Shown here: piece by piece, positions 44,078-54,886 of the stretch
Numbering within the stretch: the stretch's first letter is position 1
Layout: each line of letters starts with the position of its first letter
Assembly: GCF_029227915.1 (NCBI RefSeq)
Contig: NC_079876.1
Span: 24,704,328 to 24,768,327, forward strand
DNA: 64,000 nucleotides
Source: Hydractinia symbiolongicarpus
Lineage: Eukaryota; Cnidaria; Hydrozoa; Anthoathecata; Hydractiniidae
Direction of reading: 5' to 3'
Program-made: the position numbers and the translations under genes
Notes under the pieces: generated by a model
What the model was told of the DNA's origin: nothing
Seen by the model: only the letters and a program-made list of their open reading frames with translations
Databases searched by the model: none

Positions 44078-45043
44078 TTGTGAGAGAAGTATCTTTCAGC
44101 GCGTTTAAGGACTCAGATGCAAAACACGATGTCGAAGGAAAGGTTAAGCAGTAGGCTTAGGAGTATCATGTTTAACAGGTCAATCACTCTGATGAAGTAA
44201 TAGATGAGTTTGCTAAAAAGAATAAGAGATAAAGGCTTTTTTAATATATATACTTGGTGATTGATTTATACTGATTGAGTTTATTGGTTTATTTATACAC
44301 AGTTTACATGTTTTGTATATTTTAGCTGTATATTTTTTATGTATATTGTTAAATAGTGTAATTTTTAATGCTGGAAAAAGCCTGAGCAAGTGATAAGTTC
44401 GCCCATTGGCGTATTTTAACGCCCATTCTGGGCGGTAATTTCCCAAAAAATTTTTTTGCTTAGTTACGTAAAAATCCTGGATCCGACCCTGGAATCCCAA
44501 TCAAAATGAAAATGAAATTCGCCAAGCTTTGGTGGATGTTTTTTTCGAAAACACCATTATTAATATGTAGAGGAAAGCAGGAAAGAAATAAAATAGTGAA
44601 ACCAACAACACCAAACAGCTTTCAGTGGGACTTTAAAATTTTTTAAAATCTTTCGGGCCAAGGAAAGTTGTATTGCCGTTTAATCAGGTAGCTATATAGT
44701 CATAAGTCTGAGCCTAATTTATTGTCAGAAATTTCTGCTGACCAAAAATTTTGTGGATTTTTACAAGATTTTTTTTTTCATCAATCAGTCTAGGACTTTT
44801 TGGCCAGAATATGTGAACATTTCTGGTCCAAAACTTTAAGACAAAATTGTATTTTTTTTTTACACATTTGTATGTTTATGTTTCACGTGTTTGTTGAACA
44901 CGAAACCTTGAGATCTTAAGAAGTCAATGACCATAGAGCGAGCGGCAAGAGGACCCGTTTGTTATTTAAATTCTTTTGATTAAACTGATAAATTTAAGTC
45001 TGTAAGTTTACTATACCCTGTAAGTTCTTCATTATTTAGCTCT

Positions 45044-45232
45044 CTAACGCGACATGGTATTTTCAGATTTTAATACTTTTGGTCTTCCTGGCCTTCCAGT
45101 TTGCTCCATTGTTTTTGAAAAATCCAAAACAGCTAACTCAAACTCTTTATTGCTTTTTTCTAGCAATGATAATTGTTCAAAGTATTGATACCAGCAATCT
45201 TGTTGACTTTCGTTTTCGTTAGAGGCTTCCAT
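45044..45232 (-). CDS. Small AT-hook-like protein in element Y
   Basis: Complete 62-aa frame on the minus strand: ATG at 45232 in a good context (AAAATGG), acidic first half (MEASNENESQQD), a helical middle (LSLLEKSNKEFELAVLDF) and a basic end TGRPGRPKVLKS that resembles an AT-hook (GRP core). It lies near the right end of element Y, tail-to-tail with the + gene. An AT-hook would suit binding the A/T-rich subterminal repeats, but this is inference from 12 residues. Confidence 0.4.
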   Translation of the reverse strand: MEASNENESQQDCWYQYFEQLSLLEKSNKEFELAVLDFSKTMEQTGRPGRPKVLKSENTMSR

Positions 45233-45611
45233 TTTAATTGTGCAAAATAGTTTTTCCCGCTGTAGATTTTGTCTCGTTTATCCAAACTTCGCTTATTTTT
45301 CAGACCGGATCTTTTAAACAGAAATCGCCGAATAATATTTATGTTTGCATAAAAATGTTGTTTCATGAATGTGCATGATTTATTTTGTTAAAGTCGAATG
45401 AATATATTTACTATAAGTTGAATGCGCCTTTTTTCTTTGTTGAATATAAATTTTGAAATTGTTGAAATTGAATAAATATTTTTCCTGAAGTTGAATGTGT
45501 TTTTCTTTCGTTAAAGTTGAATATAAAATTTCCTTGAAGTTGAACAAGCTTTTTGTTGAAGTTGAATGACTATATATGTTTCTTGGATTTTGCTACAAAT
45601 AATCAACCACA

Positions 45612-45979
45612 CCAAATTCACAAAATCGTCAGGTGTATCAGCAAAGAAAAGATCCCTTATCTTGAGCTTTATAAACTCGCGTCTGATCGCGAGCCGTTTT
45701 TAACGCAGTACTACCAAACGGAAGACAACCCGATTGTTTGTAGTCATAAAAAAAGGATTGTGACAACAATTATTGTACGATGTGCGGAGTCGACATTTGG
45801 AAATTTGTGTTGGTTTATGGTTTCACGAAAATTGCTTTTATGCACAATTAACAGTGGATGTACTTTTAGACGCTTTTAGCGCCCAATCAACTCTTATTGA
45901 TATGGTTGATACGAACTATGTTAGCTTTAAGTGCAAATTGAAGAAAATTGAAAATTATATCGGAAAGACACTTTACTAG
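45612..45979 (+). pseudogene. Element X transposase-like protein, 3' part
   Basis: Directly continues the 5' part: using one copy of the CCAAAT target, PKIF joins to QIHKIVRCISKEKIPY without loss of frame. It continues LELYKLASDREPFLTQYY and VCSHKK, then shifts frame near 45750 into a Cys/His-containing tail (MCGVDIW.. or WFHENC depending on frame) ending near 45979. Confidence 0.55.
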
Positions 45980-46144
45980 AATCAAGATTTCTCAGTATAG
46001 GATATTTTTTACTAAAATTTCTTTTGCATAATACAATGTGCTATACTGTAGGTTTAATTCGCTAGTTATGTTCAGAATATTCTCAACCCCGTTTTTAAGT
46101 GATTTTTTGTCTTTTAGGCATGTCATTCCGACACACCTGATAAA

Positions 46145-49100
46145 AACCTTGTTATAGAACCATATAAAAGACATGTATTTTTCTCATTTGTATATTTCTC
46201 AACTCACAAGAGCCTAACGAAGTTTATCAAAGTCATATATTCAACATTTGTAACCATTTTGAGAGACGTTTGACACTGTGAGTGCAAAACGTTGAAAATC
46301 AAGTTTTTATCTATGTTTTTTTGACACATGTACATATTATATTTGCCTGTCCAAACAAGTCCCTTTTTAAATATTTCGAGATGTTTGGTTTTTTCTTGAA
46401 TATTCATAGGAACGTTACTTATGCAGCTGAAGGATAAAACATGACTTGAATTACATATATTAACTTTTTAACAAGGTATGGACTTGTTCAATATTTCTTT
46501 AGTTCAGCAATTAGCAATTACATTTTTCAATATTTAGGATTTCAAAACTTATACTCTCTCAATAAATTCTAAAAATGTTGATGGTCGATATTTGGATAAC
46601 AGCTAATCTAAAAAAGAGAACATTTGGAAAATGAGAATACAATTTTATTACAAACTAAAACAGGTTGTTATTCAAATACTGTCTCTCTATAAGAAAATAA
46701 TTTTTAGAAAAAGGAAACAATGTACAGTGATGGATGGCCTTACCAAACTTGCGACACTATACACACTGGCTTAACAATAATAATACATCAGGCGCATATA
46801 GCCGATAACCATGGTAGGTTTGGTAATGTAACCTGTAACTAAGATTAGAGCATGTAAAATATTACGGGATCAATCCAATAAAAAATTAATTTAAACGAGC
46901 TTTTGGCTCTGTCCAGAGATGAAATCACATTAATGTATTCACTAACAGAAAAACTATACATAAGGGGATGTTGAGCTGCAGTTACAACGTGCTGGAGACG
47001 TTAAATATGTTTTGCAGAAAACGAGAAGAACCACAAAAATTTACGCTGCCAATTAATCTAGGGAAAAAAATCAAAATCACAACCATTTATTGCACATAAT
47101 TTAGGTATACCTTTCCAAACCTAAGGTTACATTTATGGTTGCTTAAATGGAGAATATATTTTTAAACAGGAATACAGGAGATTCCGTCCAAAAACAGGAG
47201 TCTCCTATACCAAAAAGGGAGGGTTGGAAAATATATTATTTATTAAAGAGGAGGCGCTTAATGGAGCATTTACGCAAAATCCCTTTCCCAAACAATTATG
47301 ACGCATTAATTGATAACTTCAATCAACTTGCTTTCGAAAACCTGAGTCCACATATCAGAAAAACCCCCGAAAGAAATTCCAATCCAAATGCAATTTTCTC
47401 ACAAAGGTTTCCTTTATTTTAGATTCAGCGATAATCTTTACATCCATCGAATCCCACTTACTGACCAACCAACTTATTTTTGCAGGGCTTCAAGCGAACA
47501 TAACATATTTTTGATACAAGCCTAATGCATTCTGAAAAATACTAGGATGAGATTAACAGGTCATTCTATTCCAACAAACTGTTCCATCTAGCTCTTATTA
47601 CAGCCTATTGTTCCTAACAGTACCATGTGGATAGTATAAACATACAATCAATTAATCTCTCTCAAGCTAAAGGCACATAATATGGCGTTCAATAGTAGAC
47701 TCAGGCTGTCATCAGAGATCCCAGTACAAGCACTTCTTATAAAACCAACAGACCTGATATCGTCGACAAGCAAGGAATTGCAAAAGCAGTTTATCGGTTT
47801 ATATTTTTAATATGTCAATGACACAGCTATAAATTCAGATTCAATGGAAAGGCACGTAGTTATCTGAGGGTTTTTGTGAGATGCTTTTAGAATCAAAAAT
47901 TCCGTTGATAGAATTGGTTGATAGAAAACGATTTGTTGCACTGTAAGTCTGTTCTACACGGCAAATTTTAATGTTTCATTTGGAAATATATGGTGTACTA
48001 AAATTATACATTATGATGATATACTTTTTTGCATCAGTGAACTACATAAAATGGTAATCTTTATCAACTATCGGATTAATTCATCCTCTTTGCTTTCAGA
48101 CGTGCGAGTAATCTCCAATAAACTTCCGTGTAAATCAGCCTTTGTTGCGCTAGTCTGGATACGCCATTCATCAGTGGATCCAGGCTTCGGATGGTGACCT
48201 CTGGCTCGTTTCTCAGGCCATTCTAAAGATTCCGCCCCTACCGGAGGAAATCAATTAAATTGAAAGTAGAAACAATATAAAAGTATAATAAAGTTGAATT
48301 TTTTAAAGTAAAATTAAAAATCAAATTAAAAATAAATTAATTGAAAGTGTAAGTAAATTAACAGATAATAAAAAACAGAAATATATATTTGCAAATAAAT
48401 AAATCAATTAAAAACGCAATTAAACAGACGTTTTTTCGTATGGCAGTTCTCACTCACAATAGAACTACAAAAACCAATGCTGGTAAGTTGTTTATTTACT
48501 TCTAAACCGATTCTGCTGGTGTTTGGAGCTTGTGTTGTGTTTATTTTTACCCTGAGATATGATATATTGTTGATATTTCTGTATGCTTCCTCTTAGCACA
48601 GTGTCACTAGGAGGGATTGCATATTGGTACATATTTTCTGCTTCACAGGTACTGTTACGGTATAGAATCAGTGTTCGGTGACTGTTGTTTCTTTCATAAA
48701 CAAAAGAAAATATTATTGTTACCATCTCTAACTATGCGTTTTTCGTTGGGTGATGATTTACTTTTGTTTCATGTGTTTTCATTTTCTGAGATTGTTTTTT
48801 TTTTTTTATTTTATCGTAAAATCTTAAAAATAACCCTCATATTCAGCTGATTTTATTTATCTTCTGCAGATACCAGGGGCGGATACTAGCCAAGTTTTTT
48901 TACAAAGTCACTAAGAAATGGGCGTTAAAGGGCGCTTTTTTTATTAAACGCATAAAATCCCATTTTAAAAATGCATTAAAACCAAGATGAGGAGAATCAA
49001 GCTGGACGAGGTCTATATATTAGTCACTTTTATACTGAGATTTAAAGTGGATTTACTTAAAATGACATGTTTTATAGAGTGACCGGTTCACACACAGTGT

Positions 49101-49148
49101 TGAGGTCAAAATTTCTGCACGTTTTCAGAAAAATCTTGACCTTTTTAA
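46145..49148. other. Intergenic, no recognised gene
   Basis: An unrecognised 91-codon frame lies at 47147-47422 (MENIFLNRNTGDSVQ.. KREGWKIYYLLKRRR), basic, without known domain or clear splice context. 48240-48450 is extremely A/T-rich low-complexity sequence (AATTAAAAAT-type). CAGGGGCGGATACTAG at 48872-48887 resembles the CAGGGTCGGAT ends of element Z and may be a solo hAT-like terminus. Confidence 0.45.
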
Positions 49149-49892
49149 CCCTATTCGGTCCGGGGTTTTTCGAACATACTATGACCGGGGGGGCGGATTC
49201 CGCCCCCCCTCAATAACTTTTCATAGGGTTGTTCAAATTGAATCAAACTTGGCACACTTATAGTACGTCATAAAAGGAACAAAATGGCGCTAAAAAAATT
49301 TGCTTGCGTCAGCAAATTTTCTGTGACGTCATCAAAAGCTTGAAAATTGTTAAAAATGCCACTATCTGCTTAAAATATAATTACTTTTGTTCTAGAGCGA
49401 ATTTTTACATTCTGTTTGAAGTTTCTGAAGGCTAAATAAAAGTTATTTAACATATCTTACGGTTTTTACATGGATCGGATGAAAAATTGCCAAAAATTGC
49501 CCGAAAATTCGTTTTTTTCCGATTTTTGGGTAAAATCCGACAAAAGCGGGAAATCGGATTAGTCACGTGTTCAAATTATTCCAAATGATTCTTCTTGATG
49601 ACACAAAGTTGTGTTGCAAGTTTCAAGTTCTAAGGATAATCCTAACAGAAGTTATTATATTTTCCCCATTATAAGGATTTCATAGAGATTTTTAGGGGTA
49701 GTTTCGAGTAATGGCCCATATCAAAGCCTCTGAAAGGTATGGGACCTAAAAAATTAGCATGCAGGTGTCTAATAAATAAATGTTGAAACTCAGTAAGTAT
49801 CATAGCCATATAACAAAGCAATCAGGAGTTATTAAAAAAAACCGTCAGGGGGGGCGGAATCCGCCCCCCCCCCCCCCCCGGACCGAATAGGG
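49149..49892. mobile_element. TTAA-flanked MITE, copy 1
   Basis: The ends CCCTATTCGGTCCGGGG and the exact inverse CCCCGGACCGAATAGGG are flanked by TTAA (49145-49148 and 49893-49896). TTAA targets and CCCT ends suggest a piggyBac- or Kolobok-type parent. Just inside each end is a G/C palindrome (GGGGGCGGATTCCGCCCCC) in otherwise A/T-rich DNA. It has no coding capacity. About 744 bp, about 90% or more identical to 57734-58469. Confidence 0.9.
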
Positions 49893-49896
49893 TTAA

Positions 49897-52054
49897 ACCT
49901 CTATCTAGGTGGCTTTTTTTAAAAAGAACTTCAAGTTTTTGTATACCACATGTTTTAAACTTTACGCTGGAGAGTATATTTCAATAGATTTTTGGCGACA
50001 AGGCGAAAAAGAGTAATGTTTCACGAAAGCGCGTGTAAGAAAAAAAGCAGAATAAAATTCAGCACATTAACCCTTTAATAACTGTTTTTGAGGACAATAT
50101 CGGAGAATATTGACCGACGTCAAATAATACGGGAGAGAGGTCAATATTTGAAAGTATTACCCAAAATAAACAGTTATTATATGGATCATTATCCGGGTAC
50201 TGCATTTTACGAAAAAAAATTAATATTATAAGCAGGATGTAGAAGCCACTTATCTTTAGAAACTATTCCCATATGGAACGTACATTCGAACTAAAGATAT
50301 ATTTTTTAAAATCGAAAATCGTGTAAACATTATAGGTTTTTATTGTAGCTATAACATAGAATTCTTTAAAAGATACTTTTTAAAAAGTTGGCTATAATGC
50401 TTAAAACAAAAAACACCTTTTTTGTGTGTTTTTTGCTTTCTGTGCAAATATGAAACTGTCCATTTCTGTTTCCAATACAAAGTTTCTATTATTCTCCTTA
50501 TTTTCTGTTTCAGTAAAATTAATACCAAAACTAAAGTTATTTTCACTATTCACCGTCAACTTGGTTACAAATAAAAGTAAGTTCCACTTCTGTTTCGCGT
50601 ATTATTTACTTTTTTTTCGTGTTTATTTACATTTAATGCTACCATATTTATACTTTAAACACGGTTGCTATGGTAGCGGGTAAATACCGTGGAATATTGC
50701 CCGCCATGACGTAAGTTTTAACCAATCACATTGCGCGATTTTCGAAAATATCGATGCCGCCCTTTTATATAAAATATATTTTATCAAATTTATTTCATAG
50801 CTATTTCACTAGTTTAAAAATAGTATGAGAGTTTCCCTGCATAATTTATTTACATTTTAACTAGCTAAAAACACTTTACAAACATTACAAAATCTGCTTC
50901 TACCTATAACACAATTCATCGATAAACAAAATCCACCAAAAACAGTATATTTCGAGGTTACTTTATACGAACACCATCAAAATTCAAATGACCGTTTTCT
51001 TCCATTAGTTTTCTGCCTAAGTATAGACTGGTGTGGATATAGACAAAGACTGCATCCATTTCCCTCCAAAATGCAAAATAACACTATCAGGTGCGTAGGT
51101 ACATGTCACAGAAGTTCCTCATCCATAGCAGAAGGGAGTTTTACCTCTTACGTCTCTACTCCCACATGGCAATTACTATGCGCCAGTCTGAAACGTTAAG
51201 CAAGCGTTCTGCCATAATTGTAAAAAAACAACATCACCGCATTGGTAATTTTTGAAGACGTTATAACATCTTAAAGAACTTAGCTACAGCTAACCACTCT
51301 ATCCATTCAGAGTCAGTGGTGATGTTTGGACTAGTCAAATAATGAGAAATGGCTCTATCGGTTAAAAATCAACCCTCCTCAAATATATTTTTTTATTTTT
51401 ATTTTTGCCTTTACTAAAACCCTTGTGCAGTTATGAATTGTATGCTTCAGTGATTATCATTATTTGTTTGTTCACCTGTTGCGTGAGTAAAGTAAGAAAG
51501 TAAAAAAATAATTAGAAAATGGCTAAGTGAAAAAAATTGAGAACTCAATATTAGCTAAGATGTTCGTTTTTAACCTTCATAATATGCAGAAAACTGTTTT
51601 GGGCTCTAATATTTTCTTTTAGTGTTGTGTGCACAGAATAAGAACAAAAGTTGCGAAAGGGAAATCCTACAATTGAAGTGAAATTCTACAATTGTCTTAC
51701 TTGTTTTAATCAACAATTAATTGATTTCTTGAAAGGCATAACATTTTTATTTTTTTATAGAGAATACATTAATAGCAATCGGATCTCTTTTTTGTTTTGT
51801 TCTGTTGGTTTTCTCTAAAGCAACCTAATTAAACTCCTCCGTTGCTAATTGATAGGAATTTTTAAGTTACAGGAAGGTTAAAGCTTAAAAGAAAGTAATT
51901 AATGTTGGCAAGTAATGTTGTTTTGTATCCTTGTTTAGAATCAAGTGATCCAACAACGAATGAATATTGATCAGAATCAATGATAAGAAAACATAGACGT
52001 CGCAGAGAACAGTTTATTTTACCCATATAACTTAACAAGGAAAAAAGCAACAAA
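49897..52054. other. Intergenic, upstream of the GPCR gene
   Basis: No gene is supported. The block 50070-50770 begins CCCTTTAATAACTG and contains several TTGACC/GTCAATATT inverted motifs. It looks like an old repeat, but matched ends were not found. 50760-52050 is plain AT-rich sequence before the GPCR start; no TATA box could be assigned with confidence. Confidence 0.45.
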
Positions 52055-53095
52055 ATGAATGGCAGTGATAATCCTAACAATAAGAATGTTCACACAGGAT
52101 CAAGTATAAGTTTCACCATTGGTAAACAAATTAACCTCTACTATCCGCCAATACTAATTATCGTTGGAACGATTGGAAATGTACTCAGTTTTGCAGTGTA
52201 CGCCATGAAAAAGTACAAAGGCAAGCCTATAGCAATGTATATCAAAGTATTGTCTGTATTAGACACAATTATGTTGATTGTTGGAATGCTTCAGTATTGG
52301 TTGCTTTTTAATTTCTTTCCCGCTTCCTTATCAGAAAGTCATTGCCATGGAATGTTTTTTGTGGTAAACTTTTTTGGTAATTATTCGCATTGGTTAATTG
52401 TTGTGTTGACTGTCGATAGATTCGTATCAATTGTTTTACCACACAAAACCTATTTCTCGCCAAGAAGAATTAAACAAGTTATCTTCTTAATTGGAGTTAT
52501 TGCGCTGATCAAAAACTTTCATTATATGTGGACGACTGACTATGTTTTTAATCGCGAAAAAGGTGTAGCAATGTGTGCATACGGCTTGATCAGCAAAGGT
52601 GCAGATGTAACTGGCTATCAATGGTTTGATATGTGCATATCCTCGATAATCCCGTTTGCGATGATAATTTCATTAAATATTTGCATTGTCATTGTTTTAA
52701 AGAAAAGGGATTCAATTCGAGAGAAAAGTTCAAAGGTAATTTCCGTGTCAGCCCTGGCGAAAAGAAGTTTGACCATAATGTTGTTAGTTGTGTCGTCTGT
52801 TTTTGTAATCTTGACCGCGCCACTGTTTGTATTTCGTCTTTATTTTTCCATGATCAATGACGCAAAGGACTCCAAACTGACAGCAACGTATTTTATTACA
52901 CATCATATTTGTCACAAGTTATGGTATACAAACAACGGCGTGAATTTCTTTCTGTATTGTATGCTTCAAAAAAGATTTCGTGACGACTTGAGTGGCATAA
53001 TAAGAAAAATTGCAGCTAAAGGAGTTGTTAGTGTCGATAGTTTTGAGATTGTGACGTTGAGTTCTTCCAATAAAAATAATTTAACATCCGTTTAG
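52055..53095 (+). CDS. Class A (rhodopsin-like) G-protein-coupled receptor, intronless
   Basis: 346 aa, ATG at 52055 in the context AACAAAATGA. Seven hydrophobic segments: YYPPILIIVGTIGNVLSFAV (TM1 with the GN pair), a second near residues 65-88, the third ending LTVDRFVSI (DRF in place of DRY), a fourth near 142-155, SSIIPFAMIISLNICIVIVL (TM5), RSLTIMLLVVSSVFVILTAP (TM6 with A-P for the usual CWxP) and NNGVNFFLYCM (TM7, NVNFFLY for NPxxY). The N-terminus has NGS at residue 2 as a glycosylation site and no signal peptide. Cys in SESHCHGMFF can pair with a loop-2 Cys (MCAYGL). The basic tail QKRFRDDLSGIIRKI follows TM7. Single-exon class A receptors are common in cnidarians. A peptide ligand is plausible but not shown. 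Confidence 0.92.
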   Translation: MNGSDNPNNKNVHTGSSISFTIGKQINLYYPPILIIVGTIGNVLSFAVYAMKKYKGKPIAMYIKVLSVLDTIMLIVGMLQYWLLFNFFPASLSESHCHGMFFVVNFFGNYSHWLIVVLTVDRFVSIVLPHKTYFSPRRIKQVIFLIGVIALIKNFHYMWTTDYVFNREKGVAMCAYGLISKGADVTGYQWFDMCISSIIPFAMIISLNICIVIVLKKRDSIREKSSKVISVSALAKRSLTIMLLVVSSVFVILTAPLFVFRLYFSMINDAKDSKLTATYFITHHICHKLWYTNNGVNFFLYCMLQKRFRDDLSGIIRKIAAKGVVSVDSFEIVTLSSSNKNNLTSV

Positions 53096-54718
53096 TCGAA
53101 AATATATTCTTTGACGATATGTGTCAACGTAGCGATAGTTTGTGTCACAATGGACAAAGGATAATTAAAATGTTTACGGCAGTCGGAAATCTGTTCACGA
53201 TGTTATTTAACAAAAATATATAACAAATATTTAATTGCAAAAGGAAGCATAAGCCATTGTCATAAGGCACATTGAGCAGAATTTTAAGAGAGCTGAGACC
53301 ACCAAAAATGATGAACGTCAAATTTTAGGAGGCAAGTTTTGTAAGACTTACTTTAATTTAGTCACGATATAATAATCACCAGAACTTATCTGTTTGTCAG
53401 CTTAGCAAAAGTCACAGAAGGGGTATTCTTAATTTATTGTAAGAAGCCATCGACGTGAATGATGATTTCATTCTGAAACCGTTCATTTAAGCCTCGTGTA
53501 TTTTACGGAACAAGTTCAAAACCTACTTTCGTATAATACGTTGCTGTAACTCAAAACATAAAATAAATTCATTTAATGTGTACGGTTTTAAACAGCTTTG
53601 AACGATGTCGTTATTGTTTCTGGGCTTTATCGTCGGGGAGGAAATTATATAAGAACAACAGTAATATACTTAATAAACAGTAAATATTCTTAATGATCCT
53701 TGAAGTTGTATATATATATATAGAGAGAAAAAAATTGTAATTGTTAAACGTAATCATGGCTGTAGTATAGAGCCGAAAGCTAGTGCTCCGGAGGGAGTTG
53801 TGTTTATTGTCACCGATACGACGACAACAAACTGCGCAAACTCCCTGCACCGCCCAGGTCCATTACTTAAATGTCAGCTCAATTTCCAATGGTACGACCT
53901 TACTCCGGTATATCGAAAGGCCTAGAAGTGCTAAACACTTCAAGCAGTGGGGGCATAAAAGCATTCACAAAACACTCTAGAATCATTGGTTAAATACATG
54001 TTCTTAATACTGATTAAATGAATACAAATGTCCTAATGTTAAATATAATAATATAACTACAATCACCGACCCTACTGACCGAGATGCTTCGGGTGATCCG
54101 TACGTCCTGTCTCCGTGGCGTTGTACAAACATCTCCTGTTTCGTGTAGTATACTGAGCAAACTTGTGCAAACGTTGTGCACTGGGGCGTGTAATTAAAAA
54201 CAAATGGGATGCCATTTCTACCATGCATGCTATCGATTGGTGCTGCGTTTAGGATATTGTTGAGCGAGTTTGAATAGGGGTTTTGGGGTTAGAGGACCAT
54301 GCTTTATTTAGGTTTGGGGAGCTGACGCCATTTGTGAAATATCTAGGGATCTGGACATATTTGTATGGATTAGATGGATTAGGAGGTATGGGTACGAGGT
54401 GTATCAATTCAGTTTAGACGTTACCTTGTAGCATTACCCTCCCCGTTTTGAGACTGCGTTCCCGCAGTCTAAGATACAAGGGAGTGTGGGTGTAATAGGC
54501 GGAAGTCAGCTGATGTAGCGGAAGGAATAATACGTGATTTTCATTGTAACCAGGTAAAAGGAATTTTCGAATACATCATTCGGCATAACGTAGCGTTAAT
54601 ACGACGTTGTTGCATAACTGATAGCACGAAAAGGGTGTGACTGCATTCTGCATAAAGTAGCTCGAATAGGATTTTGCTGCATTCTGCATAAAATGGCCTG
54701 ATATTGGTGCTTAACAGG
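53096..54718. other. Intergenic, no gene seen
   Basis: Downstream of the GPCR; AATAAA at about 53560 could end its transcript. Short (TA)n then (GA)n at 53709-53728. TGCATTCTGCATAAA occurs twice at 54641-54655 and 54670-54684. No coding region is supported. Confidence 0.45.
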
Positions 54719-54886
54719 TATTTTTTTTTCTTTTTTTTTCTCAATTTAGTCAACGTCGGAGAAATAACTATGTACATATAGCTTCCTGATATAAAAAAAA
54801 TAAATAAATACATATTTATAAATATACAGGAAACCAATCAAATCCGACAAAAATATGTTTATAGTTTTATGAAAAATGTATAAAAA

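Larger units (their letters stand above)
42068..44491. mobile_element. Element Z: hAT-like transposon carrying an OTU protease gene, full length
   Basis: The ends are CAGGGTCGGATGGAGG and, inverted, CAGGGTCGGATCCAGG, with direct repeats GAATC at 42063-42067 and 44492-44496. CAGGG termini with short TSDs are typical of hAT-type elements; 5 bp is shorter than the usual 8. Within 400 bp of the left end the hexamer ATAAGC or its inverse GCTTAT recurs at least nine times, as in subterminal transposase-binding sites. No transposase gene is seen; the only recognisable protein is an OTU protease (broken here, better in the intron copy at 18558). It is 2424 bp. Confidence 0.82.
41616..44573 (+). pseudogene. 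Element Y protein of unknown function, split by Z and frameshifted
   Basis: From 41616 the frame reads KIGGIVHEELSNITNNSNPG, LYKRAQGLMGTTCNFAAGQL then STGGGHPYGIINN and a basic stretch (TTGKGKKIKVCNKS). Near 41950 it shifts to KTVYARLLYPNLDEVIDEYS then FDDDMMILAAYVALNP at 42067. Element Z begins there. Past Z (44492 on) the same frame gives NQNENEIRQALVDVFFENTI and a stop at about 44573. An alternative start is ATG at 41602, where ATGAGCACC/GTAAGT could be a tiny exon. No known domain is recognised. Confidence 0.55.
41413..45611. mobile_element. Element Y: TIR DNA transposon inserted in X, 6-bp TSD
   Basis: Inverted ends TGGTTGATTATTTGTAGCAA (41415 on) and its inverse at 45590-45609 match over 30 bases with one mismatch. 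CCAAAT is duplicated at 41407-41412 and 45612-45617; excision with one copy restores the X frame. Next to each end lie inverted arrays of TTCAACTTCAAC-like motifs (41455-41540; TTGAAGTTGAA at 45395-45570), probably subterminal transposase-binding repeats. Without Z the element is about 1.77 kb. It carries an unassigned + gene and a small - ORF. Superfamily unknown. Confidence 0.8.
38354..46138 (+). mobile_element. Element X: transposase-like DNA element, host of nested insertions (ends tentative)
   Basis: The core is a degenerate transposase gene (39747-41412 continuing at 45612-45979). Possible TIRs are GTATGTCGGAAAGACA (38357-38372) and the inverse of TGTCATTCCGACACAC (46121-46136). GATAAA occurs just outside both (38348-38353 and 46139-46144), but the spacing to the matching bases differs by one, so the borders remain tentative. 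Inside it are a 606-bp Harbinger derivative (38627-39232) and element Y, which itself contains Z. Confidence 0.45.

Noticed and set aside
38354-46138. Large virus-like element (Polinton type) in the 38-46 kb block
   Set aside because: No polymerase B, packaging ATPase or capsid genes are present; the block is explained by nested small transposons.
47147-47422. 91-aa basic ORF as a gene
   Set aside because: No recognised domain, homologue within the window or splice context; the length is within chance for this region.
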